A stretch of DNA of 13,861 nt from Bacteroidales bacterium UBA4353 (GCA_002394025.1 DGSV01000059.1:1-13861); one strand, 5' to 3'. Positions 1-6,771 are shown, numbered from the stretch's first letter. The notes: a model not told the origin generated them from the letters alone. Numbers and translations: made by a program.

Positions 1-15
1 GTCCTGTTTTGGGCA
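1..15 (+). tRNA. probable 3' end of an upstream tRNA (partial)
   Basis: The first bases read as the end of a T-loop (GT), the 3' side of a T-stem (CCTGT, 3-7), the 3' acceptor strand (TTTGGGC, 8-14) and discriminator A15, followed by CA. The complete tRNA-Leu just downstream ends the same way (loop ending GT, a 5-nt stem strand beginning with C, a 7-nt acceptor strand, A, CA). The 13-nt spacing to that tRNA fits a tandem tRNA cluster. The 5' part lies outside the window, so the amino acid cannot be named and pairing cannot be verified. Confidence 0.5.
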
Positions 16-28
16 CAGATTTTATTTC

Positions 29-113
29 GCGCAGGTGGTGAAATTGGTATACACGCTACTTTGAGGGGGTAGTGGTCATTACGACCGTGTGAGTTCGAGT
101 CTCATTCTGCGCA
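29..113 (+). tRNA. tRNA-Leu (anticodon GAG)
   Basis: A complete class II tRNA that reads CUC/CUU leucine codons. The acceptor stem pairs GCGCAGG (29-35) with TCTGCGC (106-112), the last pair being G-T. The anticodon stem pairs CTACT (56-60) with GGTAG (68-72) around loop TTGAGGG, placing GAG at 63-65. The long variable arm GGTC...GACC, typical of Leu/Ser/Tyr tRNAs, lies within 73-88. The T-arm has stem GTGAG/CTCAT and loop TTCGAGT (94-100). The discriminator is A113, as leucyl-tRNA synthetases expect. The following bases are CA, so the full CCA tail is not encoded. A terminator hairpin follows at once, so this is probably the last tRNA of its cluster. Confidence 0.95.
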
Positions 114-156
114 CACAAAAAGCGGAAACGAAACAAGTCGTTTCCGCTTTTTGTGT
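114..156 (+). terminator. strong rho-independent terminator after the tRNA cluster
   Basis: Bases 113-131 are perfectly complementary to 138-156, a 19-bp stem with a 6-nt loop (AACAAG, 132-137). The core is GCGGAAACGA/TCGTTTCCGC, flanked by an A run (117-121) and the matching T run (148-152). The A-run/T-run symmetry means it could also stop transcription arriving leftward from the minus-strand lipoprotein gene ending at 296. The stem begins at the tRNA discriminator base, so the 3' trailer is almost entirely terminator. Confidence 0.9.
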
Positions 157-295
157 ATCTAAAACCCTGACAGGTTTCTTACATTTTATTATTTATTAAA
201 TTATGTAGAAAAATCGGTCTTTGGATTGTGTATTTCCTGTAATTAGGCAAATATTTTACCGAATGTCGAAAATTAAAGGATATATGCAATAGGTA

Positions 296-793
296 TTAAG
301 GTTCAGCGAATAGCACCTGATATGGTTCGTCAATAGTGCCGAGAATATCATCGTTGACGAAATTTATTGTTTCAGCGCCTGTAAAAACGTTTTTATAATA
401 TGCAGACCAATAGCGCAATGTTATTTTATTTTCGGATATCTGCGACATCGGCAGCGTGATATACAGATAGAATAAGGAGTTGTGGGGTTTGGCTACTTCG
501 CAGCATTGGTCACCAATGAATGCGGCAAGCAGGTCATTATCTGTCAATTGCCAGTCAGCCGCCAGTGACGGAAACTGCTGCTTCAAATCCACCGCGGCAA
601 TTATGTTCATCGATGATGGCATATCATAATCCGTGATAGCGGTCCATGTCGGTCGAGAGACATCAGCCATGAATGCGGATGGAGAGTCGCTATCGGATTT
701 CTTACATGATGTAAAAAAAATGGTTAGCATGAGCAGCGTAATGCCGAGAGCTCGACTAACAATTAATGAGAACCAAGAAGAATGAGTAGTCAT
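296..793 (-). CDS. small lipoprotein of unknown function (165 aa)
   Basis: The start is placed at the ATG at 793. A longer frame from a TTG at 889 would contain the promoter at 830-860, so it is rejected. The protein has an N-terminal hydrophobic stretch (about residues 14-28) ending in a lipobox-like FFTSC with Cys30, then a Lys/Ser/Asp-rich linker, so it is predicted to be exported and lipidated. The mature part contains DLLAAFIGDQCCEVA (about residues 87-101), followed by a beta-strand-rich segment with LFYLYITLP and ITLRYWSAYY. This resembles a recurrent 'D.LAAF.G..C.G.A' module that I recall from Bacteroidota extracytoplasmic proteins, but I know no named function. It is transcribed alone and divergently from nusB. 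The lipoprotein nature is fairly secure; the role is unknown. Confidence 0.75.
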   Translation of the reverse strand: MTTHSSWFSLIVSRALGITLLMLTIFFTSCKKSDSDSPSAFMADVSRPTWTAITDYDMPSSMNIIAAVDLKQQFPSLAADWQLTDNDLLAAFIGDQCCEVAKPHNSLFYLYITLPMSQISENKITLRYWSAYYKNVFTGAETINFVNDDILGTIDEPYQVLFAEP

Positions 794-829
794 TATAATG
801 TCACTATTAATAATTATGAAACCATGCCA

Positions 830-860
830 CAAAGATAATAATAATTTATTAGAATACCAA
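830..860 (-). promoter_or_regulatory. promoter of the lipoprotein gene
   Basis: Read on the minus strand, the -7 element TATCTTTG (830-837) matches the Bacteroidota TAnnTTTG consensus exactly. A TTG (858-860) lies 20 bp upstream as the -33 element. Transcription would start near 825, leaving a leader of about 30 nt before the ATG at 793. Confidence 0.7.
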
Positions 861-893
861 GCGTTATATTCATAACGAGTTTTGGGCAATATA

Positions 894-925
894 TTTGCGT
901 AAGTGGCAGAAATGTGCTAAATTTG
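894..925 (+). promoter_or_regulatory. promoter of the nusB operon
   Basis: The -33 element TTTG (894-897) and the -7 element TAAATTTG (918-925) are separated by 20 bp and both match the Bacteroidota consensus. The start would lie near 930, about 20 nt before the nusB ATG. A second exact TAnnTTTG (TATATTTG, 890-897) overlaps the -33 element, but I see no good -33 partner for it. No other convincing promoter was seen before 5175, so this one probably drives the four-gene run. Confidence 0.7.
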
Positions 926-950
926 CATTTACAAAATTTTCAGACTGATT

Positions 951-1907
951 ATGATAAATCGTACATTGATACGCACTAAGGTTATGTTGCAGTTATATTC
1001 TGCCGTGACAAATGATTGTTTTTCGACTACAGACAAGTTTGAGTTGCGCCGTTTAGCTGCCGCCGAGTCTCGCAAATTAACACGTTCTTATGCTGAAACT
1101 TATGACACCTATGCCCGTCTTCTGCTATTGCTTCCCGAGATAACACGCGAAGCGGAAATACGTATAGACACCGCACGCAACAAGTATTTCCCCACAGAAG
1201 AAGAGCGTAATCCCAATATGCGTTTTGTTGAAAACAGGTTGGCACGTCAGATTGCCGATAATGAAGAATTAGAATCATATTGCAAGACGGCGCATATTAC
1301 TTGGGCGGGACAGGAAGAAACACTGCGCATATTGCTTGACGCTATCATGTCGCAGGATTTCTATCATGAGTACATGACGTCGGAAGTGTGCGATTATGAG
1401 TCCGATAAAGCATTATGGAGCAACATCATCCGCAAGGTGTTTATCATTTCTACGGAACTTTTCGAGGCCATCAGTGATCAGAGTCTTTTCGGTGCCAGCG
1501 ACTTCGATCAAGCTATGGATTTCGTGCTTAAAACAATAAAAAAATTCACCGAAGCTGAAGGCTCCAAGGCTCCTCTGCAGCCCATGTTTAATGCCGAAGA
1601 CGATCAGGTGATAGGCAAGAAAATTCTTTGCGACGCCATAGAACACTACCATGAATACAACAAGCTCATTGAGGAGCAACTGCAAAACTGGAGTCTTGAG
1701 CGCATAGTACTTACCGACAAGATAGTGCTCGTTACGGCGATAGCCGAGATAGTGAGTATTCCTACCATACCGCTCAACGTATCAATGAACGAATATATCA
1801 ATCTTGCGCGTGAATATGGCTCTGACGATAGTAACAAGTTCATCAACGGCATTCTTGACAACATCAGCAAGAAATTGCGTGAAGAGAAAAAAATAGTGAA
1901 ATACTGA
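951..1907 (+). CDS. nusB: transcription antitermination factor NusB
   Basis: NusB binds boxA RNA with ribosomal protein S10 (NusE) and helps RNA polymerase resist termination on rRNA operons. The N-terminus (INRTLIRTKVMLQLYSA, residues 2-18) matches the first NusB helix. The C-terminal region (about 215-310) carries the rest of the fold: W247..LERIVLTDKIVLVTAIAEI, then IPLNVSMNEYINLAREYG (273-290) and KFINGILDNI (296-305). At 318 aa it is about twice the length of proteobacterial NusB. The extra material lies between the first helix and the C-terminal core and is the usual form in Bacteroidota. The S41 protease gene begins 1 bp after its stop, so the two are probably co-transcribed. The start is the ATG 25 bp after a good promoter; there is no Shine-Dalgarno. 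Confidence 0.9.
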   Translation: MINRTLIRTKVMLQLYSAVTNDCFSTTDKFELRRLAAAESRKLTRSYAETYDTYARLLLLLPEITREAEIRIDTARNKYFPTEEERNPNMRFVENRLARQIADNEELESYCKTAHITWAGQEETLRILLDAIMSQDFYHEYMTSEVCDYESDKALWSNIIRKVFIISTELFEAISDQSLFGASDFDQAMDFVLKTIKKFTEAEGSKAPLQPMFNAEDDQVIGKKILCDAIEHYHEYNKLIEEQLQNWSLERIVLTDKIVLVTAIAEIVSIPTIPLNVSMNEYINLAREYGSDDSNKFINGILDNISKKLREEKKIVKY

Positions 1908-1908
1908 T

Positions 1909-3468
1909 ATGCGCCGTCATCTTGTAACGATATTATTACTTGCGACATTCATGCTGTCAAGAGCTCAAGTAGCCTACTATGAGCAGCGGCAGTTAATAGA
2001 AGATTATGTGCGTTTTCTGTTCCATATACAGAGCAGTTATGTTGACACTGTAGATTTCAAAGACCTGATTATCAACAACGTCAAAGCCAGTCTGAAACAG
2101 TTAGACCCCCACTCCGCCTATCTTACTGCAGACGAGTTGCGCCAGTCTAACGAGCATTTGGGAGGAGAGTTTGAGGGTGTCGGCATACAATATCAGATGA
2201 TAGAGGACACTCTCTACGTCATTCAGACAATCAGTGGCTGTCCGGCAGAAAAAAGCGGCATACTCCCCGGCGACCGTGTAGTCAGCGTAGGTGACAGCGT
2301 GATAGCCGGTGTGAAAATCAGTAATAACCGCATCCAGAAACTACTTCGCGGACCGCGAGGCACGACGGTGACAATAGGCGTTATGAGGGCAGGTGTGAAC
2401 GAGCCGCTTCATTTCCGCCTCACTCGCGACAGGATTCCCGTGACCAGCGTTGACGGCTACTATATGTCCACACGTGATGTCGGATATATCAAGATTAATA
2501 GTTTCGGTGCTCACACCTATGAGGAATTCATTGAGGCATGGCGCACGTTGAGCAAAAGCGGAGCCAAGAAACTTATTCTTGACCTCCGCGGCAATGGTGG
2601 CGGTTACCTTCAGGCGGCACAGAACATCGCCAACGAGTTCCTGTCGGCCGGGCAGTTAATAACCTATACCGAAGGCGTCCACCAGCCGCGCCAAGTGCTC
2701 CGCGCCGATGGACGAGGCACTATGCGTGACATACCCGTTGCGGTGCTCGTTGACGAGTATTCGGCATCAGCGTCAGAAATCGTCAGCGGTGCCTTACAGG
2801 ATTGGGATCGCGGAATAATCATCGGACGCCGCACATTCGGAAAAGGACTAGTGCAGAGACAATTCCCAGCCCCTGGCGAAGGAGCATACCGACTGACAGT
2901 ATCGCGATATTACACTCCGTCAGGAAGATGCATACAGAAACCTTATAAAGATGTTGACTACAAGGACGATATCGAACAACGCTATCGCCATGGCGAAATG
3001 ACAAGTGCCGACAGTATCCATTTCGCCGACTCGCTACGCTACTACACTCTCGTAAAGCGCCGCACAGTATATGGCGGAGGTGGTATCATGCCTGATATTT
3101 TCATTCCCGCCGACACAAGTCGCTATACACCCTATGCCAATAAACTCAGCGCAAAGGGAATATTGATAGAGATAAGTACTGAACTGACTGACAGCTTGCG
3201 CAAACAGATTACCAAGCGCTACGCCAATCCTCAGATTTATGCCGAGGAATACGAACTGCCACATTCAGTAATAGAGAAAGTACACGACATGGCTCTCAAT
3301 AGTGGTATTGACGTTGACGAAGACATGAAACAGAAGTCGGAATTCGGTATCGCGCTTCAGATTAAGGCTCTTGTTGCGCGCAATATATGGAACTACACAG
3401 GCTATTTCTGCGTTGTTAACAGTGCTTCAGAAGCCTATAAGGCAGCTTTGGAGGAGTTGAAGAAGTGA
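1909..3468 (+). CDS. S41 family C-terminal processing peptidase with PDZ domain
   Basis: A secreted or periplasmic serine protease of the CTP/Prc family (519 aa), which cleaves proteins near their C-termini. A signal peptide spans about residues 1-19 (RRHLVTILLLATFMLSRA). A PDZ domain covers about 86-175 (GEFEGVGIQY, then GCPAEKSGILPGDRVVSVGD). The S41 catalytic domain runs from about 185 to 400, with GYIKINSFG, LILDLRGNGGG (222-232), YSASASEIVSGAL (284-296) and TFGKGLVQ (309-316). By the spacing of known CTPs, the Ser/Lys/Gln catalytic set is S287, K312 and Q316, so the enzyme looks active. The C-terminal ~115 residues are helical and less recognisable. It overlaps the next gene by a GTGA junction, indicating translational coupling. 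The natural substrate is unknown. Confidence 0.93.
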   Translation: MRRHLVTILLLATFMLSRAQVAYYEQRQLIEDYVRFLFHIQSSYVDTVDFKDLIINNVKASLKQLDPHSAYLTADELRQSNEHLGGEFEGVGIQYQMIEDTLYVIQTISGCPAEKSGILPGDRVVSVGDSVIAGVKISNNRIQKLLRGPRGTTVTIGVMRAGVNEPLHFRLTRDRIPVTSVDGYYMSTRDVGYIKINSFGAHTYEEFIEAWRTLSKSGAKKLILDLRGNGGGYLQAAQNIANEFLSAGQLITYTEGVHQPRQVLRADGRGTMRDIPVAVLVDEYSASASEIVSGALQDWDRGIIIGRRTFGKGLVQRQFPAPGEGAYRLTVSRYYTPSGRCIQKPYKDVDYKDDIEQRYRHGEMTSADSIHFADSLRYYTLVKRRTVYGGGGIMPDIFIPADTSRYTPYANKLSAKGILIEISTELTDSLRKQITKRYANPQIYAEEYELPHSVIEKVHDMALNSGIDVDEDMKQKSEFGIALQIKALVARNIWNYTGYFCVVNSASEAYKAALEELKK

Positions 3469-3818
3469 ATGACAACAACTCACTATATCAATGGCTTGGC
3501 ATCGACTATGGGCGCTATAAACTCTGTTTCAATCAACAGCATGATGTTTTCGCGGCTCACTTCCCCGACAACCCCATTGTTCCCGCCGCATATATGATAG
3601 ACATAGCGCTGGAGATATGCCAGCAGGAATTGGGAGACATGATAAAAACAATATCGCTTCGTGAAGCCAAATTTCTTGTACCACTCACGCCCGACAAAAC
3701 TTGCCTGATTGAATTGAGCGACAACCATAAAGGAGTTTGCAAGATAAACATCAGTGACGAACATCTGATATATGCCAAAATGTCCTTCACATATTTGCGC
3801 TCTGATAGCGACTTATAA
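3465..3818 (+). CDS. hotdog-fold 3-hydroxyacyl-ACP dehydratase-like protein (ApeI/FabZ type)
   Basis: This 117-aa protein has the FabA/FabZ active-site signature in the form FAAHFPDNPIVPAAYMIDIALE (about residues 29-50). H32 matches the catalytic His. The acid 14 residues later is D46, the Asp found in FabA rather than the Glu of FabZ. It is shorter than FabZ (about 145-150 aa) and close to the small dehydratase-like proteins of aryl-polyene clusters. The start is GTG at 3465, preceded by GGAGGAG (3450-3456), a rare clear Shine-Dalgarno here. The nearby ATG at 3469 is out of frame. It is coupled to the upstream protease (GTGA) and overlaps the GT/acyltransferase by 47 bp. It could dehydrate a beta-hydroxyacyl-ACP, or only bind one. 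The fold is fairly sure; the pathway is inferred. Confidence 0.75.
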   Translation: MNDNNSLYQWLGIDYGRYKLCFNQQHDVFAAHFPDNPIVPAAYMIDIALEICQQELGDMIKTISLREAKFLVPLTPDKTCLIELSDNHKGVCKINISDEHLIYAKMSFTYLRSDSDL

Positions 3819-5175
3819 TAACCACGCCACTTTGCGTGACGTGCTGTATGCGGTGCACGAATATGTTGAACACATCATTGTCGTTAATGATGGCAGTAGT
3901 GACAATACTTCCGATATACTGAGCGGCATTGACTTTCCCATAGAAGTAATATCCTATCCCACTAACCGCGGCAAGGGTTATGCCCTCAATCGCGGTTTTG
4001 AGCGTGCCCGTGAGTTGGGTTACAGCCATGCTCTGACCATGGATAGCGACGGGCAGCACTTAGCCAGTGAGATACCGTCACTGGTCAGAATGTCCGTAGT
4101 ACACCCCGATGCCATCATTGTCGGCAGCAGAAATCTCTCTGACAAAGATATCAATGGCGGCAGTCTGTTCGCAAATAGGTTTTCCAATTTCTGGTTCATG
4201 GTGCAAACAGGTCTGCGTTTGCCTGACACGCAATGTGGTATGCGCCTCTATCCACTACAACACCTCCACGGTCTGCGCATACTGACATCGCGTTATGAGG
4301 CGGAACTGGAACTGCTTGTATGGGCTGCATGGGCTAACGTGAAAATTATTCCCTGCAAGATAGATGTCTATTACCCTCCTCGTGAACAGCGTGTGAGCCA
4401 TTTCAGACCGGCTACGGATTTCCTGCGTATCAGTATTCTGAATACCATACAGTGTGTGCTCGCTGTCGTTTACGGTCTGCCGCGCCGCTATTGGCGCACA
4501 GTATATTTCTGTACTATGCTGCTCCTTGTCGTGCTTCCTTTCATCTTTGTCAGCCTTGTCTTTGCGGCACTGATGCGATGTGGGGTGCAGTGCCATGATG
4601 TCTATCATCGGATGTTTCAGATAGTATGCCGCATGTTGATACACCTGCTACCATGGAAATGCCGGATTTCAAAACTTCCCAAACTCGAAGTCGGAAAATC
4701 CATGGTGTACATAGCCAACCATAACAGTTTGCTTGATACCGTAGCACTATTGGCAGCCCACCCCAAGTTGCTTATATTAAGTAGGCGATGGGTATGCAAC
4801 AACATTCTGTTCGGAGTCATAGCCCGCACGGCATCATTTCCAAATGCCGATGACAGTGTTGATGCCATGCTTGAAAAAGTGAGGCCTCTTGTGGCGAAAG
4901 GTTATAGTCTGCTGATATTTCCCGAGGGTTCGCGAAGCCGCGACGGTTTGCTTGGTACTTTTCATGCCGGAGCCTTCTACATTGCGCAACGCCTCGCACT
5001 GGGCATACAACCGATACGCCTCAACGGCTTTTATGAAGCACTGTCGCAAAACGAATTTCGACTAGGCCCGGCTACTATGACCATCGACACTATGCCTATG
5101 CTAAATGCCGAAGAAGTAGCAACAACGCCTTATCGCCGTTTGGCGCAGGATACGCGCGAGAAATATTTGTCATAG
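3772..5175 (+). CDS. bifunctional glycosyltransferase family 2 / lysophospholipid acyltransferase fusion
   Basis: A two-domain protein of 467 aa. The N-terminal GT2 domain (about residues 7-225) has CALIATYNN at the first strand, VVNDGSSDNT (37-46), the DxD metal site in MDSDGQH (D91, D93), and DTQCGMRLY (152-160), common in polyprenyl-phosphate sugar transferases. One hydrophobic segment follows (about 243-267). The C-terminal LPLAT/PlsC-like domain (about 300-467) has the HX4D motif in NHNSLLD (H317, D322) and FPEGSRSRDG (383-392). The expected activity is adding a sugar and an acyl chain to a lipid at the inner membrane. The ATG at 3772 lies 47 bp inside the dehydratase gene; later starts would remove the first GT2 strand. 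A dehydratase beside a GT/acyltransferase is the ApeI-ApeJ layout of aryl-polyene clusters. Domains are sure; the product is not. Confidence 0.88.
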   Translation: MPKCPSHICALIATYNNHATLRDVLYAVHEYVEHIIVVNDGSSDNTSDILSGIDFPIEVISYPTNRGKGYALNRGFERARELGYSHALTMDSDGQHLASEIPSLVRMSVVHPDAIIVGSRNLSDKDINGGSLFANRFSNFWFMVQTGLRLPDTQCGMRLYPLQHLHGLRILTSRYEAELELLVWAAWANVKIIPCKIDVYYPPREQRVSHFRPATDFLRISILNTIQCVLAVVYGLPRRYWRTVYFCTMLLLVVLPFIFVSLVFAALMRCGVQCHDVYHRMFQIVCRMLIHLLPWKCRISKLPKLEVGKSMVYIANHNSLLDTVALLAAHPKLLILSRRWVCNNILFGVIARTASFPNADDSVDAMLEKVRPLVAKGYSLLIFPEGSRSRDGLLGTFHAGAFYIAQRLALGIQPIRLNGFYEALSQNEFRLGPATMTIDTMPMLNAEEVATTPYRRLAQDTREKYLS

Positions 5176-5724
5176 ACCGCGACATGACGTTTGTATATAC
5201 TCCACCCTATTACCTACACAACTCAAAAAACGCCGAAAAGCCTGCTGACTGATTACCACAGTACCATGACAATCGTTAGGATGAAAACTTAACGACTGCG
5301 CATCTTTGAGCCGCTCATCCAAAAACAGGATTACGTGGTGCTCGGTATCGTTGATTAATCCGAAAGGACTAACACTGCCCGGTTCCAATCCCAGATAACG
5401 CATCATGCGTTCCGCAGACGCAAATGACAATTTGCCGGGGGCTTTCATACCCCGCGACACCAAAACATCCTTTAGCCAATGTTCCAGGTCATGAATAGCA
5501 AGGTCGTCATCGCATGGAAAACATATCAAATAATGTTGGTCACCTTTGTGATTACGCATGAAGATATTCTTGCAATGCACACTGCCGTCGTCATGCCACC
5601 AACGCTTGGCTTCCTCAATCGTTTTACCCTCAGGATGATTATAGGTGGTGAAAGGTATGTTAAGGTTTGTCAGATAGGTCAGTACGGCCTGCTGCCTATC
5701 AGATATTATGTCATAATGCTCCAT
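5170..5724 (-). CDS. ProX/YbaK-family prolyl-tRNA editing deacylase
   Basis: A 184-aa free-standing editing protein that hydrolyses aminoacyl-tRNA(Pro) mischarged with another amino acid, in this subfamily typically alanine. Recognisable blocks are YNHPEGKTIEEA (28-39), HCKNIFMRNHKGDQHYLICF (50-69, with K52 in the position of the conserved lysine), LSFASAERMMRYLGLEPGSV (99-118), SPFGLINDTEHHVILFLDE (119-137) and FHPNDCHGTVVI (147-158). The start is the ATG at 5724, 4 bp after the AraC stop; a longer frame to 5823 overlaps the AraC gene and adds nothing family-like. It is probably translated from the AraC mRNA. Its stop overlaps that of the convergent GT/acyltransferase (TCATAG, 5170-5175), leaving no room for a terminator. 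Confidence 0.88.
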   Translation of the reverse strand: MEHYDIISDRQQAVLTYLTNLNIPFTTYNHPEGKTIEEAKRWWHDDGSVHCKNIFMRNHKGDQHYLICFPCDDDLAIHDLEHWLKDVLVSRGMKAPGKLSFASAERMMRYLGLEPGSVSPFGLINDTEHHVILFLDERLKDAQSLSFHPNDCHGTVVISQQAFRRFLSCVGNRVEYIQTSCRGL

Positions 5725-5728
5725 AATT

Positions 5729-6577
5729 CTAAGTATGTCTGAATTGGGAAGGTCTAAGTCCCGTGTTATCCTTGAAAAAGCGGCAGAATGCGGCATTTTC
5801 CCTGAATCCGAGCTCAAAGGCAATTTGCTGCACTGTCATGTCCTCTCGATTGCGAAGCAATTTCTTAGCCTGTTCGGTGATAACGATAGCAATCCACTGG
5901 TTTGCCGTCTTACCAGTCGCCTTGTTTATAGCCAGTGAGAGATATTTAGGCGATAGGTTAAGTTGCCCGGCATACCACGTTACGAAATGATGTTTATTGT
6001 AATTAGCCAAAAGCAGGTCATAGAAGAGGCTGAAAAGCTGCTCTGAGCGATGAGCCTTAGTCACCGATTCCACACTATCACCACGATAGTACGTGTAAGT
6101 ATAAAAAAACAGGTCAAGCAGATTTTCTATTGTCTCCTCACGCTTTGGATGAAATGTTTCGCTAACGAACTTCAGTACACGCACTATATCCGATATTTTA
6201 GAGAACTGCTCTTGGGTCAGATGATGTGAAGGCCGATAATGATACTTCTTATAATCAACAAACGACTGTCGCTTTATGAGTTTTTTGAACATATTTTGAG
6301 CAATAATAATCAGTATAGCCTTATAATCATACGATGTTGAGCTATAGGTGAAAATATGCTGCGGCAAAGTTATGGCAACATCATGCTTCACGAATTGGGT
6401 TGGCTGCATATCATAATGAAAAGTTGCAGAGCCCTCCATGCATATACCTATTACCAATACGTCGGACTGGAAAGGACGCTCACCGACGGGCATAGAATTA
6501 ACATCGACAACTAATACGCCACACTCGTCAATCATCTGATGATTAAGTACAGGATGCGATTTTAATTCGTTATTCAT
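5729..6577 (-). CDS. AraC-family transcriptional regulator
   Basis: This 282-aa protein has a C-terminal AraC DNA-binding domain with two helix-turn-helix units: VTWYAGQLNLSPKYLSLAIN (199-218) and MTVQQIAFELGFRENAAFCR (247-266), the latter followed by FFKDNTGLRPSQFR (267-280), the usual end of the family. The N-terminal ~165 residues look like a cupin-type sensing domain (LVIGICMEGSATFHYD, then HDVAITLPQHIF), but the ligand is unknown. It sits upstream of the ProX deacylase on the same strand. It is divergent from the surface-protein operon starting at 6772, with 194 bp between them, so that operon is the natural first candidate target. Family confidence is high; the target is inferred. Confidence 0.92.
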   Translation of the reverse strand: MNNELKSHPVLNHQMIDECGVLVVDVNSMPVGERPFQSDVLVIGICMEGSATFHYDMQPTQFVKHDVAITLPQHIFTYSSTSYDYKAILIIIAQNMFKKLIKRQSFVDYKKYHYRPSHHLTQEQFSKISDIVRVLKFVSETFHPKREETIENLLDLFFYTYTYYRGDSVESVTKAHRSEQLFSLFYDLLLANYNKHHFVTWYAGQLNLSPKYLSLAINKATGKTANQWIAIVITEQAKKLLRNREDMTVQQIAFELGFRENAAFCRFFKDNTGLRPSQFRHT

Positions 6578-6628
6578 ATTTATTAGTCTTATGCTTCAAA
6601 ATGCGACTTTTTAACAACAAATACGCCG

Positions 6629-6659
6629 TAAAGATAATAAAAATATAGTATTTTACAAA
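6629..6659 (-). promoter_or_regulatory. probable promoter of the AraC-deacylase pair
   Basis: On the minus strand TTTG (6656-6659) lies 19 bp before TATCTTTA (6629-6636), a one-mismatch version of TAnnTTTG with the last G changed to A. It would give a leader of about 45 nt before the ATG at 6577. Confidence 0.5.
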
Positions 6660-6702
6660 TTACATGCGAAAATTTAATAACAATTTACTACAAACAGTCA
6701 AT

Positions 6703-6730
6703 TTTGTGTAATTAAAATGCAATAATTTTG
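6703..6730 (+). promoter_or_regulatory. probable promoter of the surface-protein operon
   Basis: TAATTTTG (6723-6730) matches TAnnTTTG exactly, 41 bp before the ATG at 6772. The nearest TTTG (6703-6706) is only 16 bp upstream, shorter than the usual 19-21, so the -33 contact may be poor. A weak -33 would fit dependence on an activator such as the divergent AraC protein. Confidence 0.55.
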
Positions 6731-6771
6731 CAGGTCAATATTATGTTTTAACAATCACAAAGATTTTTGTT

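Noticed and set aside
794..889. N-terminal extension of the minus-strand lipoprotein from a TTG start at 889
   Set aside because: It would contain the gene's own promoter elements (830-860) and place 32 residues before a clear lipoprotein signal peptide; the ATG at 793 fits better.
1027..1948. Minus-strand open frames opposite nusB (1027-1278, 1413-1685, 1646-1948)
   Set aside because: They are antisense shadows of a well-supported gene, with no recognisable domains and no promoter or start context.
4255..4644. 129-aa minus-strand frame opposite the GT/acyltransferase
   Set aside because: The overlapped plus-strand frame has conserved GT2 motifs; the antisense product shows no signal peptide, domain or low-complexity logic of its own.
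5725..5823. Longer start for the ProX deacylase at 5823
   Set aside because: The extra 33 residues are the AraC gene read in another frame and have no family resemblance; the ATG at 5724 begins just after the AraC stop.
6759..6768. CAAAGATT before the surface operon as a leftward -7 element for AraC
   Set aside because: It breaks the essential TA of TAnnTTTG and would overlap the opposing operon's leader; the 6629-6659 pair is better spaced.
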